Assembly (NCBI RefSeq): GCF_000499385.1 | Contig: NW_013654378.1 | Location: 170,001 to 234,000, forward strand | Source: Eimeria necatrix | Lineage: Eukaryota; Apicomplexa; Conoidasida; Eucoccidiorida; Eimeriidae | Direction: 5' to 3' | DNA: 64,000 nt | Program-made: the position numbers and the translations under genes | In this document: positions 1 to 11,038 of the stretch, in pieces | How the letters are laid out: every line of letters begins with the position of its first letter | Position numbering within the stretch: the first letter of the stretch is position 1 | Notes under the pieces: model-generated | Told to the model about the DNA's origin: nothing | The model's input: the letters and a program-made list of their open reading frames with translations, nothing else | Database searches by the model: none

Positions 1-85
1 GGGGGGACACACGGAATCTGCAAAGTTATATTTTTGGAAACCAAATAATTTTAAATTTGGGTCGGTTTCTGTGTTGGTTTCTGCA

Positions 86-129
86 GTGTACGTACACCCC
101 GGCCCACCAACCAGTGGTGCTGCGGCTCC

Positions 130-163
<34 letters not shown>

Positions 164-606
164 CGGAGCGTTGGGGCCTCGCGTTGCTAAATTTGGAGAG
201 AAAAACAAAAACAAATATTAAAATAAACAAAAAATCATTGAAATGAACTTGTGCTGCTCACAGAAGGCCGGCGCTGCCACTCGCGGCGTACCAGCAGCAA
301 CCGCAGCTGTACGTACACCCCAGAAAGAACTGCTGCTGCTGCCAAAACCCGAAAACCCAACAGAAATGAAAAAAGAAAATAAGTGAGGGAGTTTTAAGAG
401 GGCTGAGGGGGCCCTGCTTCCCGGGCGCCGCTGCGCGGTGTACGTACACCCTAGCATGTGTTGCTGTGTGTTCGGTTCTGCTGCTTCAAACCCGCAGCAG
501 CAGCGCCGCCCCAGCAGCAAACCAAAACCCTCACCTGAAGTAATTATGGGGGCTTTTACCTTGGGCGGAGAAGGGCGTGGAAAGCAGGTTGAGGTGTACG
601 TACACC
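86..606. repeat. Cluster of four GTGTACGTACAC palindromes
   Basis: Four copies of the palindrome core GTGTACGTACAC lie at about 86-97, 307-319, 437-450 and 593-606. The last two are the full perfect palindrome GGTGTACGTACACC. Further copies or variants occur at 6106, 6132, 7550, 11182, 14480-14735, 16000, 17352, 19726, 24967, 31577, 31952 and 31986. No gene could be assigned around this first cluster. The surrounding 0.9 kb alternates CAG tracts and A/T-rich stretches. Confidence 0.85.
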
Positions 607-1349
607 TCAAAAGCGCCAGGGGACTGAACCGGCAAGCCGTGCGGCTCCTGCTGCCGCTTCGCAATACCAGGGGGGTTCTGCGGCCAAATTGCTCAAATTA
701 AAATGCCAAAAAGCCCCCAAATGGTGAAAAAGGAGAAAATAAAACACAGAGAAAGCAGCAAATCCACAGAGGCCTCGCCAGCAGCGCCCCTAGCAGGCAG
801 CGGCGGCAGTCGACTGCTGCGCGTTGCTGCAGCAGCAGCCTTCCGGGCAAATAAACTTCTTTTTCTTTTCCTTTTTACTATTTTTTTATTCAAAATAAAT
901 TTAATGACACTCTCAAGCTTCAAATTCTGTCTTTTTCCTCCTAGAAGTCGCTGCAGCCACCGCCAGCCTGTGGGCCGTCGATACAGCTCAGGGAACCAGC
1001 GGCTACCGACACTGGGCGTTCTTCCGCCCCAAAAAGATAAATTTACTCTTATTTTTCCTGAAATTTCATTTTTAAAATATTAATTTGCATTCAAAAAATC
1101 ATTTAAACTCCCTTTTCCCCGACTTCTTCGCTACAGACCGCCGCGCCCACACTCTCCGGCCCACCGCCGGTCCGGCCAGCCGCTGCCTACTGCATTTTTG
1201 CGCTTTTCTTCTCCATTTTTAGGTCTTTTTACTCCAGAAAAAGGCATTAAGAGTCCCCAGGCACTCATTAGTCACTTTACCAACATCAGGGCCCCCATTA
1301 AGAGAAGAAGGAGCCACTAAAGCTGCCTTTTCGCTGCTGCTGCTCGCTC

Positions 1350-1735
1350 GCAGCCCTCAGACGGCCCCTGGGGGCCCCCCGTGCCTTTGTTGCCTTTAAC
1401 TGTGAGACCCAAAGAGTCTTTGAAGCCCCAAATCCAGCCCCAGAGGGCCCCCAGGGCCTCCGGGGCCCCCGGGGCCCCCGGGGCCCTCAGGGCCGCCGGG
1501 GCCCCCGGGGCCCCCGGATCTTCGGGGCCCCTGGGGCCCCCCAGGGCCCCCAAGGCACTCAGAACCCCCAGAAACCCCGGGGCCCCCGGGGACCCCAGGA
1601 ACCATATGGCCCTCGGGGCCCTAGGGGCCCCAGGGGCCCCCAGGGGCCTCAGGGGCCCCTAGGGGCCCCCGGGGGCGCCCAGGGGCCTCAGGGGCCCCTA
1701 GGGGCCCCCGGGGGACCCCAGGGGCCCCACGAAAC
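1350..1735. repeat. GGGGCCCC-type G/C repeat block
   Basis: Degenerate tandem repeat built on GGGGCCCCCNGG units, open on both strands and therefore giving Gly-Pro-Ala shadow reading frames. The same repeat family recurs inside the methyltransferase gene (2.8-5.2 kb), at 5.28-5.58 kb, within the 8.0-9.1 kb gene and in an intron of the PHD gene (16.86-17.16 kb). Here it is not attached to any recognisable coding sequence. Confidence 0.85.
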
Positions 1736-2006
1736 AAAAAGGAGAGCAATTTAATGCTTAAGTTCATTGGCAGAAAACTGAAAAGAAAGGAATTGAGGAG
1801 AAGCTGCGGAGCTGGGGCTTCGAGTGGGAAAAGAAAAAACGAAGAAAAGCGAAGCGGAAAAAGAAATAAATGATAAATTATGAGCTGCTTAATGGCACTG
1901 CAGGCTGCTGCTGCTGCTGCTGCTGCCTTTGCTGCTGCTGTTGCTGTTGCTGCTGCGGGTCAGTCGCACGAGAAGCCTCTGGCGATCATTTGTTTCTGGA
2001 ACTGTG

Positions 2007-2440
2007 CAGGAGGCAGCTAGCTAGCAGCTAGCCAGCAACTAGCTAGCAGCTAGCCACCAGCTAGCTAACAGCTAGCCACCAGCTAGCTGGCAGCTAGCTA
2101 GCACATAGCTAGCAGCTAGCTACCAGCTAGCTAGCAGGTAGCTAGCAGCTAGCTAGCAGCCAGCCACCGGCTAGCTAACAGCTAGCGAACAGCTAGCCCG
2201 CAGCTAGCCAGCAGCTAGCTAGCAGCTAGCTAACAGCTAGCTAGCGGCTAGCTACCAGCTGGCCAGCAGCCCGCCAGTAGCTGCCTAGCTGTTGCCTAGA
2301 TACCGAGCAGCAAGCCAGTGGCTAGCTAGCAGCTAGCTACCAGACAACCAATAGCTAGCTAACAGCTAGCTCGCAGCTAGCCAATAGGTAGCTAGCAGCT
2401 AGCTAGCAGCTAGCTAACAGCTAGCCAGCAGCTAGCCAGT
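2007..2440. repeat. AGCTAGC satellite-like block
   Basis: About 430 bases of degenerate 11-base-scale units such as CTAGCTAGCAG and CTAGCTACCAG. The units are themselves near-palindromic (GCTAGC, AGCT). Related blocks occur at 10124-10190, 29277-29475 (inside an intron of the ApiAP2 gene), 40020-40160 and 40400-40680. Confidence 0.9.
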
Positions 2441-2510
2441 GCCTCGGTAATGAAGACTTGCTCCAGCTTCCGAAAGAGTCGCAACTAATGAGCAAAGCAG
2501 CCTTTGGACA

Positions 2511-2710
2511 AGGGTTTAGGGTTTTAGGGTTTAGGGTTTAGGGTTTAGTGTTTAGAGTTATAAGCCGCCTGTCAGTTTCCCTAGAGTTCCTCCGACAAGA
2601 TTGCCGCGTAGCTGCTTTCACTGACATTGCTGCCCACGTAAACCCTAAACCCTAAACCCTAAACCCTAAACCCTAAACCCTGAACCCTAAACCCTAAACC
2701 CTAAACCCTG
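2511..2710. repeat. Facing TTTAGGG and AAACCCT telomere-like arrays
   Basis: A TTTAGGG run (2511-2555) is followed, after about 85 bases of unique sequence, by an AAACCCT run (2640-2710). The two arrays are inverted relative to each other with both G-strands pointing inwards. The heptamer matches the telomere repeat used by coccidia, but interstitial copies are common in this window, so it is not a chromosome end. Confidence 0.9.
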
Positions 2711-2761
2711 CCGCGCTCGAGCCCCTGTACCACCCTTAAATTGCCTTCAAAAGAAAACCTT

Positions 2762-5244
2762 CTACTCCGTCATTTTTCTTATCAAAAATATCTCAACGGA
2801 ATGCCTGGGAGCTCCTCTATAGCCTGTGGGGCCCCCTGCGGGGTCCCCCGGGGGGCCCCCCCGGGGGCCCCACAGGGGCCCCCCCGTGGGGCCCCACAGG
2901 GGCCCCCCCGTGGGGCCCCACAGGGGGCCCCCCGGGGGCCCCCCTGAAGGGGCCTCAAAAGGACCCTCGTAGTTGAGGGCCTCAGCGGAAAGTCCATTTT
3001 CCTTCAAGAGAGAAAAAAATAAATCATCAACAGCTCTGCTGCGGCTTTGATGCGCCACGAGCGCCAAAGGGCCCCTAAATCCTAAGGCCCCCTTTGGGGG
3101 CCCCTCTGGGGGCCCCCCCGGGGGCCCCCCTGGGGGCCCCCCCGGAGGGTCGCTTGGGGGCCCTCCTGGGGGGCCCCCTGGGGGCCTCTCTAGGCCTTTC
3201 TCTGAGAGAATCTCAAAAGAGCCCCCAGAAAGGTTCTCTGAGGGGCCCTGCGGGGGGCCCCGCGGGCACTCTTTTGGGGGCCCCTGGAGGGGCCCCTCAG
3301 GGGGCCCCTGAGGGGGCCCCTGGGGGTGAGCACTTGGCTCTAGTGGGGCCTTTGGGGGACTCAAGAGAAAGGCTAGTGTCTCTACAAAGGGCTTTACAAG
3401 GTCTTTAAGCCACAAGACATCAGCAGCAACAATAAGGAAGGGTTCGCAAGGGGGGCCCCCCGAGGGGCCCCACGCCCTGCACTTCTCAGGGCAGAACCAG
3501 TCAAGGGCCTCCACAGCTACGCCCGCCAGGGGGCCCCCTTCAAGCCCCCGGGGGGCCCCCACCCGCCCCCCACCCGACCCTGGGAGCCCCGGGGGCCCTG
3601 GGGGCTCTGCGGAGAGCCGGGGGGCCCCTGCGGGGGCCCCTAGGGGGGCCCCTAGGGGGGCCCCCCTAGGGGCCCCTTTGCAGCTACCTGAGAGGCTGCA
3701 GCCGCCGGGAGCCACCTCAAGCGGCTCTGCAAATTCCTTATTTAGTTCCACTGCAGCACGGAGGCCCTCCAAGCAGTAGGGCAAGTCTGTCAGCAGCAAG
3801 TGGCAGCAGTGCCCTTTGGGGGCCCCCGGGGGGCCCCCAGGGGCCCCCTGGGGGGCCCCTAAGGCCTTCGCCTCACGCCCAGCTAGTGCAGCGACCAGCG
3901 CTGCGGCCCCCAGCCCCACGAGGCCCTTGCCGGCTCCCAGCTCAATGATGAGAGGAGGCGAGGCCCCTTGGGGGCCCCCAAGGGGGCCCCCAGGGGGGCC
4001 CCCCGGGAGGCCCCCTTGGGGGCCCCCTGGGAGGCCCCCAAGGAGCCAAAAGGGCCTTTGCATGCCTTTAGTTGTGTCCTCAAGGAAGCGAACCAACACT
4101 ACCGAAGCGTCCCAAACGAAACAGCCTGAATGCAAAAAACGAAAAAAGCTCCGCTGGGCTTTTTGACCCAAATGTAAAGAAGGGGCCCCCTATATCCCCA
4201 GAAGCCTCGGGGCCCCAGGGGCCCCCTAGCACATCCCTAGGGCCCCTGGGGCCCCCCCAGGGGCCCCCCTTGGGGCCCCCCATGAAGCTAACTACGGCCT
4301 AAGGGCCCCTAGAACCCCTGGGGTCCCTAGAAACTCTATGGCTTTAAACTCATTGGGGCCCCTAACAGCCCGAGGGCCCGGGAGGCCCCAGGGGGCCCCA
4401 GGGGCCCCAGGGGCCCCAGGGGTCCCAGGGGCCCCAGGGGCCCCAGGGCCCCCCAGCAGCCCTGGGGGCCCCTAGAGCTTACAGGCTTGCAGAGCTAGGG
4501 CCCACCCACCTGTGTCCCCATCTATTTGGTCTTCGGGGGCCCTCAGGGGGCCCCCCGGGGGCAATAAAACCTCTGTGCCCCCCACGCAAAAATCCCCATT
4601 AAATTCATAGTCAAAAGCCCTCCATGGCAGAGCCAAAAGGGGCTGCTCCCCCTTCTCTGGGGGCCCCTCAGGGGTCCCCCCAGGGGGCCCCTCGGGGGCC
4701 CCCTCTGGGCGTTCCTCAGGGGGCCCCTCGGGGGGCCCCCCAGGGGGGCCCCCCTGAGGAGCCCCTGCAGGGGCCTCCTCTTGAAGGTCTCCAGGGGGTA
4801 CTCCAGGGGACACCCCTGGGTTCCCCTTGGGGTTCACTTGGGGTGTGCCTGTAAGGGGCCCCTCAGGGGGGGCCCCAGGGGGCCCCCTTGGGGGAAACCC
4901 CGGGGGCCCCATTGGGGGCCCCCCGGGGGGCCCTTCAGGGCCAGGGGGCCCCATGAGGTCAGGGGAGAAGAAGTGACCCTGTGGGCAGCAGGGGCTTTTG
5001 GAGGGCCTCAGGCAGAAGCAAAAGGGTTAAGGGGCTTTGAAAATAATAAATTGTAATTATAAAACAAAAAAAGAGAAGCAGGGGGCCCTGAGAAGGGGCC
5101 CCCGAGTGCTACTGGGGGGCCCCTCGTGGGGGCCCCCCCGGGGGGCCCCACAACTCGGTGCAGAAGGGGCCCTTCAAAGTCCAGATCAAAAAGACTTTTT
5201 GTTCGCTTTTCATTTCTTTCCAACTTTTTCAAAGAACAAACCAT
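2762..5244 (-). CDS. METTL21/VCP-KMT-like protein-lysine methyltransferase
   Basis: Probably transfers methyl from SAM to a lysine of a protein partner, as in the Methyltransf_16 (METTL21) family. Proposed exons on the minus strand are 5244-5152, 4978-4510 and 4125-2762; phases agree and give about 641 residues. The strongest evidence is in the last two exons. GDTGCFVWDASVVLVRFLE closely resembles the METTL21D entry segment. SAM motif I is IIELGAGKGLVGLGAA, followed by post-I LLTDLPYCLEGLRAAVELN, then ADVLW and a final strand HSVEIFLIRKM. Long Pro-Gly-rich inserts from GGGGCCCC repeats separate these conserved blocks without breaking the frame. They make the protein far longer than the roughly 230-residue human homologue. 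The first exon (start MVCSLKKLERNEKRTK) is less certain, and ATG at 4954 is an alternative start. Substrate is unknown. Confidence 0.78.
4126..4509 (-). repeat. G/C-repeat intron of the methyltransferase gene
   Basis: The second intron runs from donor GTGGGT to an acceptor preceded by a T-rich tract ending GCATTCAG. It carries an array of about eight CCCCAGGGG-like units at 4380-4470. The array is the same repeat family that invades the neighbouring exons. Confidence 0.6.
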
Positions 5245-5279
5245 AAGCTTCTTTGCTTTCCAACTATTTAAGTCTACAC

Positions 5280-5590
5280 ATCCACGAAAATGCCCCCTGA
5301 GGGGCCCCAAAGGGGCCCCCCCTCTTGGGCCCCTCAAGGACCCCCTTGGGGGAACCCCTGGGGGCCCCAAGGGGGCCCCCTTGGAGCCCCCAAGGACCCC
5401 TTAGGGGCCCCAAGGGATGCCTCAAGAGGGTCCTCGGGGGATGTCTCAAGGGGACCCCTAGAGGGGCCCCTACGGGGACCTGGTGAGGTTCCCCCAGGGG
5501 CACCAGGGGGGGCCCCTAGGGGCCCCACGGGGGCCCCCTAAGGGCCCCCCAGGGGCCCCAGGGGGGCCCCCTACGGGCCAGCAAGTGTGG
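5280..5590. repeat. GGGGCCCC repeat block upstream of the methyltransferase
   Basis: Dense GGGGCCCC-type repeat lying 5' of the proposed methyltransferase start on the minus strand. Reading frames across it on both strands are Gly/Pro/Ala-only and are not supported as genes. Confidence 0.8.
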
Positions 5591-5689
5591 AGGCAGCAGC
5601 GCCAGTTTTGGGGCCGCTTTGAATGCAAAAATGAGTTTCTGATTTTCTAATATGGGAAGGTTTAAAGTAGAAGTAACTGCAGCGGTGGC

Positions 5690-5946
5690 TTGTATGCACA
5701 TCCGCGCATGCACGTATATACATATGCATACATATATATATATATGCATATATATATTACACATATATATATTATATATATATATATATCTATGTTTATA
5801 TATATACACATATATACATATATATATATATATACATATATGTATATCATAGATATATGTAAACATATATTATATACGATATATTTATTTTATATATATA
5901 TGTATATATGATATATAAGCCTATAAATATATTTTAAGTATACCCG

Positions 5947-5980
<34 letters not shown>

Positions 5981-5985
5981 CTTTA
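5690..5985. repeat. AT microsatellite (ATATAC/TATA-rich)
   Basis: About 300 bases of almost pure TA and CATATA repeats, ending in a perfect (AT)n run at 5951-5980. The Tyr/Ile reading frames here are artefacts. It is the only such tract in an otherwise G+C-rich half of the window. Confidence 0.9.
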
Positions 5986-6259
5986 ATGATGGATTTACGC
6001 AACTGTATGTACACCTAGACGCAGCACATGCGCGTGCATATACACCTCTGCATGCACTTTTTGATTCTGATTTTAAGTTAATTATTTCCGCATTGATTTG
6101 AGTGAGGTGTACATACACCGCATTTGAGTGAGGTGTACGTACACCCCAAAGCACAGCCTTGAGCTTCACCGCGCTTGCAGAGAGGCAAATAGCCTTTTTT
6201 CTAAAAAGATGAAATAAAATAAATAAAAAGAAATGAAAAAGTAATAAATAGTAAACTAG

Positions 6260-8020
6260 GAAACAAACCCTAAGCCCCCAAACCCTGAACTATAAACCCT
6301 AGACCCCAAACCCTAAAATCAGAGCCCTAAACCCCAAACCCTAAAAACTGAGCCCCAAACCTCAAACCCTAAAACCAAAACCCTAACTCCTACAGCCCAG
6401 GACCTAAACCCCAAACCCTAAACCCTAAACCCTCCACTGTCCAGCGCAGCAAACCCTCGTGGCTGCACAAAAATCTTCAGTTCTCAGGCGGAAAGAAATC
6501 AAAGAATAGTCTGAGGCAACTTGAAACCTTAATTGCTGCTGCAGCTGGAGTGTCTGTACAGCCCACGGGCGGCGCAGACCGCCGCAAGAGATGGATTTAT
6601 ATACCATTTGCTGCTGCTGCTACTTCCAAGACCAGCAGCAAACGAAATGCTGCAGCAGCAATCAGCTGCTGCTGCTGCAGCAGCCACTCGCATTTCCCAA
6701 GTAGTACTCTTTAACTGCTTCTCAGGGGCCCCGCCACATGAGACAAGGAGGGCCCCCCTACTGCAAACTGCAGCAGCAGCTTCCTCTGCTGCTGCTAAGA
6801 CCGGATAGCTGCTGCTGTACTTCTTTGCTGCTCAATATGTGCTGCTGCGCCTCAAACATTTCAGCAGAAATGTCTCCAGGCCCTAAATCTACATTACCTG
6901 CTACGTGCTGCTTGCGCTAGGCAGCGCCTTGCTGCTGCCCTGAAGCTGCTGCAGCTGCTGCAGCTGCTGCCGCTGCTGCAGCAGGGCAGCTGCTGCAGTG
7001 GGTGCCGCAGCTGCTGCTGCAGGGCAGGTGCTGCAGTTGCTGCTGCAGCAGCAGCACCTGCCGCTGCAGCATCCGCCGCTGCAGCACCTGCTGGGCAGCA
7101 GCAAGTGCAGCAGCAGCAACTGCTGCTGCTGCTCCGCGACTTTGCGCAGCTTACCAAGCGCGCTGTGCGGGGCCCCCACCTGCCGCCGGGGGCAGTCAGA
7201 CGCACGCGGGGGCCCCCAAACGAAGGTGAGATGTATAAATTCTTTTGGATTGTGCCAGAATTATGTGAATGAATATAAATATAAATATATATATGTAAAT
7301 AAATGCAATAAATGCATTAACACATACTGACACGGCCGCCGGCGTTCACGCGGCAGCAAATGCCTCGAAACGCCGCCGCTCGGAGCGGCAGCTCGCACTC
7401 CCATTCGAAGAATTCTAAACCGATTTATTCAACAAATCAAATCCATATAATCCATTTTATTCCCCTTTTTCAATAATAAAACATCTGCTGCTCTCGAGAA
7501 GATCGCACACAGACCGAAACTCACTGCCTGCGCGGCCAGCCATCGCGCAGTGTACGTACACCCCATCGCCGCCACCGAACACAAAGCCAAACCCTAAACC
7601 CTAAACCCTAAACCCTAATGCCTCGTTTTAGGCAAACCTCAGCCCCAAACCTTCGTTTTTCCAAACATTGCAACAAGAGGAGGAAACCCCGGAGTAAAAA
7701 TAGCAGCGCTGTGCAAACAAAACCTAAACCTTAAACCCTAAACCCTAAACACGAAAAACCAAAAGACAAAAGCGCCGGCAAATACAATCAACAGCAGCAA
7801 ACAGGAGCCGCAGCTCTCACGCAAAAGGCCAGCCAAAACCCTAAACCCTAAACCCTAAACCCTACCTAAAAGCAAACCCCCAACTCGGACGAATCGCTGC
7901 AGCAACCAAAGCGGGAAAACTCAGGCCCTTAGCAGCAGCAGCACGTAACCTCCCGCAGCCAGCTGCGGCCCAGGGAGTCCAGCTAGGGTTTAGGGTTTAG
8001 GGTTTAGGGTTTAGGGTTTC
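6260..8020. repeat. Intergenic stretch with scattered telomere-like arrays
   Basis: Degenerate AAACCCT-like repeats cover 6260-6435. Short perfect arrays lie at 7589-7618, 7719-7750, 7834-7864 (AAACCCT) and 7985-8019 (TTTAGGG). CAG-rich sequence at 6530-7130 gives no conserved protein. A possible minus-strand exon near 7140-7180 (GAPHSALGKLRKVAEQQQQ) could belong to the 8.0-9.1 kb gene, but its splice phase did not fit. I see no other gene between 5245 and 8029. Confidence 0.7.
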
Positions 8021-8029
8021 GCACATTTC

Positions 8030-8495
8030 TCACTTTTCTCCCTTCCGGGCCTCCCCAAGCCACTGCCCCAAAAGGCTAAGAAGGTCTTCCTCACGAGAAG
8101 CAGCAGCGCGCCGCAAACGGCTCATGAGGCCCCCCATAACATTTCCGGAGGCCCCCAGGGGGGCCCCCACGGGGGCCCCCGCGGGGGGCCCCACAGGGGC
8201 CCCCGCGGGGGCCCCTATGGGGCCCCCTGTGGGGCCCCGTGGGGCAGCTTCTCCAAGGGGCCTTTGAGGGGCCCTGGGTGGGTCTTCTGCTGCGCCGCCG
8301 TGTGGGGCCTCTTCTTTGCTGCTGCTGCTGCTGCTGCTGCTGTGTCTGCTGCTGCTGTGTCTGCTGCTGGATATGTGGGCAATAGTCCAGGGCCTTTGAT
8401 GCCTTTTTAAGCCGTGGGGCAGCCCCAGGGCTTTGGCCCACTGCAGCAAATCGCTGGACTGCTGCGGCTGCACTTGTAAGGCGGCGCTGCCGTCC

Positions 8496-8529
<34 letters not shown>

Positions 8530-9145
8530 CCTCCGTCGGCGCGCTGCACCCTGCTGCTGCTGCTGCTCCCGAACTGTCGTTAAAGGCCCGCGTCAGAGCC
8601 GCCAGCAGCTCTGCTGCAGCAGAAGCTTCATAGAAAGACAGCAGCCGCCGCTTCCTAACATTTCCCACTTGAAAAAATTCACTTCTTCTTCTTTTTTGGG
8701 GTCTGATTTTGCCTTCGAGCTCCCCCAGGGGCCCCTCGGGGGCCCCCAGGGGCCCCCCGGGGGCCCCCAGGGTCCTGCGGGCCCCGAAGGGCGAGAGGGG
8801 CCGCGGGTCTGTGGGGGGCCCCACGGAGGGCCCCCGCTGCTGCTGCGGCGCAGCAGCAAAGCCGCGCCGCAGCAGCAGCGCAGCAAAAAGCACAAGGGTT
8901 GCTGCACCGGCATACGCGAGACCATTGGTCCGGTTCTTGCGGCGCTGCTGCAGCAGCGGCCGCAGCGGCGAGTCCGGGGCTGCTGCTGCTGCTGCTGCTG
9001 CTGGGGTCACCGGGGCCTCGGGGGCCCCCGGGGCCACCGGGGCCCCCGGGGCCCCCGGGGCCCCCGGGGCCGCAGCAAAGCCCTCGGGCTGGAAGAGGGG
9101 CCCTGCAGCAGCCTGCGAGGCGGCCCCGGGCCGCAGCCACGCCAT
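8030..9145 (-). CDS. Single-TM protein of unknown function
   Basis: The frame starts at a true ATG (MAWLRPGAASQAAAGP) and gives 371 residues. One hydrophobic helix spans residues 75-92 (GLAYAGAATLVLFAALLL), preceded by RRKNR and followed by RR. The N-terminal side is Gly-Ala-Pro and poly-Ala rich. The C-terminal side holds basic RPQKRRRSEFFQVGNVRKRR, poly-Ala, Ser/His and Gly-Pro repeats, and less repetitive parts such as SFYEASAAAELLAALTRAF and SDLLQWAKALGLPHGLKRH. I recognise no family. The terminal AAAA-GTGAGA could be a splice donor instead of the end of the gene; a telomere-like array lies directly beyond it. The opposite strand is open too, but its frames are Gly-Pro or CAG shadows. Confidence 0.5.
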
Positions 9146-10707
9146 TCTGAGCGCCTCTGGCCAAAGAAATGGACTTTAATTAACACATAAAGTCTAAAAA
9201 GTCCTTTAATTCGAAAGATCCGGGCCGGCCCGCGGAGAAGCGCGGGTGTACAGACAGGAGGAGGCCAGGAGGCCACCGGGCTGAGGCGGCAGGACAGCGG
9301 CGGCAATACTCGACAAACGGGAGCTCTTGGGAGTTTTTCAACTAAAAATTCATAATTAATTCCAAAAAATAAATATATTTCACGGAACTTATCGGGAAAA
9401 ACTGCGCAGCCACCGCTCCACCGGAAGAGCCAGCCCTGCAGCCACCCCGGCGCCGCGAGGCGCGGCCGCTCGCCTCCGGCCTTTTCCTCCTTCTGTCCAG
9501 TTTTTAATTCGAAAAATTAATTCAATTTAACTTAAATAACTCAAAAACTGTCAAATATTCCTCTAAAAGCCAGTCTCGCTGCTGCTGCTGCTGCTGCTGC
9601 TGCAGCAGTTGCACGTTACGGCGCAGAAGATCCTCCCTGGCCTCCCGCTGCGCAGTCCTCAGAAAATAAAAGACCCTTTTGTTATTTGTTGTTATTTTAA
9701 TTAAATTTAATTTAAAATTAAACTCAAAAATTAACTATAAGTCCTAAACCCTAAACCCTAAACCCCGAAACCCCGTCAGAGACAAACCCATATGCCAGTG
9801 CCTGCCACCTGTAAACCCTTACTCGAAGCCCCAACCCTAAACCCTAAACCCTAAACCCTAAACCCTAAACCCTAAACCCTAAACTTTAATTAATAATTCC
9901 TAACCCCTAAGCTTCATTTCCTAAACCCTGAACTCCCGAGACCGGCGGACACCAAAAACGGCGAGACTGTCAGCCAGAACACCCAACCCCAGACCCTAAA
10001 CCCTAAACCCTAAACCCTAAACCCTAGCCATGCATCACGCTTTAAAAAGGGTTTAAGAACGCCAACGTGCGCGCAAACGAAAACACAAGAGCGCTAGGGC
10101 AAAGCCAAGGTATCACGTGTGGGGCGAGCTAGCTAGCTAGCTAGCTAGCTAGCTAGCTACTCAGCAGCTAGCTAGCTGCTTGCTGCTAGCAGAGAGTGCA
10201 GGGCAGCAGCAGCACGGAGTTTGCTGCGCTGCTTCTGAGACCTTGAAATGCAGACAAAGCCCGGGTCTATGAGCCTGCGCTCCTGCTGCTGCTGCTGCTG
10301 CTGTTCGTGCTGCTGCTGCAGCTGCTGTCACTGTCGCTGCTGCATGCTGCAGCTGCTGTTGCTGTCGCTGCTGCGGTCACTGCTGCTGCTGTTACTGCTG
10401 CTGCAGCTGTTGCTGCTGCTGCTGCTGCTGCCTATTGCACTGATCATAAGGGCCTGAAGCAGCACATAAAAGTAACTCAAAATCGTGGCAGACTTCAAGG
10501 AAGCGTAGATTGCAGCTGTAGCAGCAGCAGCAAATACAGCAGCAGCAGCAAATGCAGCAGCAAGAGCAGCAAAGACAGCAGCAAGAGCAGGCTCACCCAT
10601 TGCAACGCAGGCAGCGCCACGGCTGAGCTCCCTGAGGAAACAAAAGCAGGCCGCAGCAGCAGCAGCAGCAAAAAATAAATAAGAAAAGCGGCGACTGCAG
10701 CACTAAC

Positions 10708-10739
<32 letters not shown>

Positions 10740-10858
10740 GCAGCTAAACTTACGGCAGCGCCCGCAAGGCAACGGCTGCAGCAGAGAGCGCCGCACCCGC
10801 CGCGGCCTGCATCACCCCACGACAGCAGCAGCAGCAGCAGACTGGAATTTAGCGTTTC

Positions 10859-10894
<36 letters not shown>

Positions 10895-10960
10895 TTGCGC
10901 AGCTGCTGCAGCGTCAAAAGCAGGTAAGGGTGCATAAGAAGAAGAAAAGGGAAAAAGACA
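9146..10960. repeat. Intergenic repeats: AAACCCT arrays, (AGCT)n and CAG tracts
   Basis: AAACCCT arrays lie at 9743-9766, 9833-9884 and 9992-10026. An (AGCT)n run lies at 10127-10158, and CTG/CAG tracts occur at 9580-9605, 10280-10430, 10510-10580, 10650-10740 and 10858-10895. Frames through these tracts are poly-Cys, poly-Leu or poly-Ser and show no conserved sequence. I see no gene here. It includes the 3' flank of the large PHD gene. Confidence 0.75.
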
Positions 10961-11003
10961 CTAACAGCATAATATGCCCTTTGTTGCTGGGCAGTCCTGT
11001 GTA

Positions 11004-11038
<35 letters not shown>

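Noticed and set aside
2511..10026. Chromosome end
   Set aside because: Telomere-like arrays are short, interstitial, in both orientations and flanked by genes on both sides.
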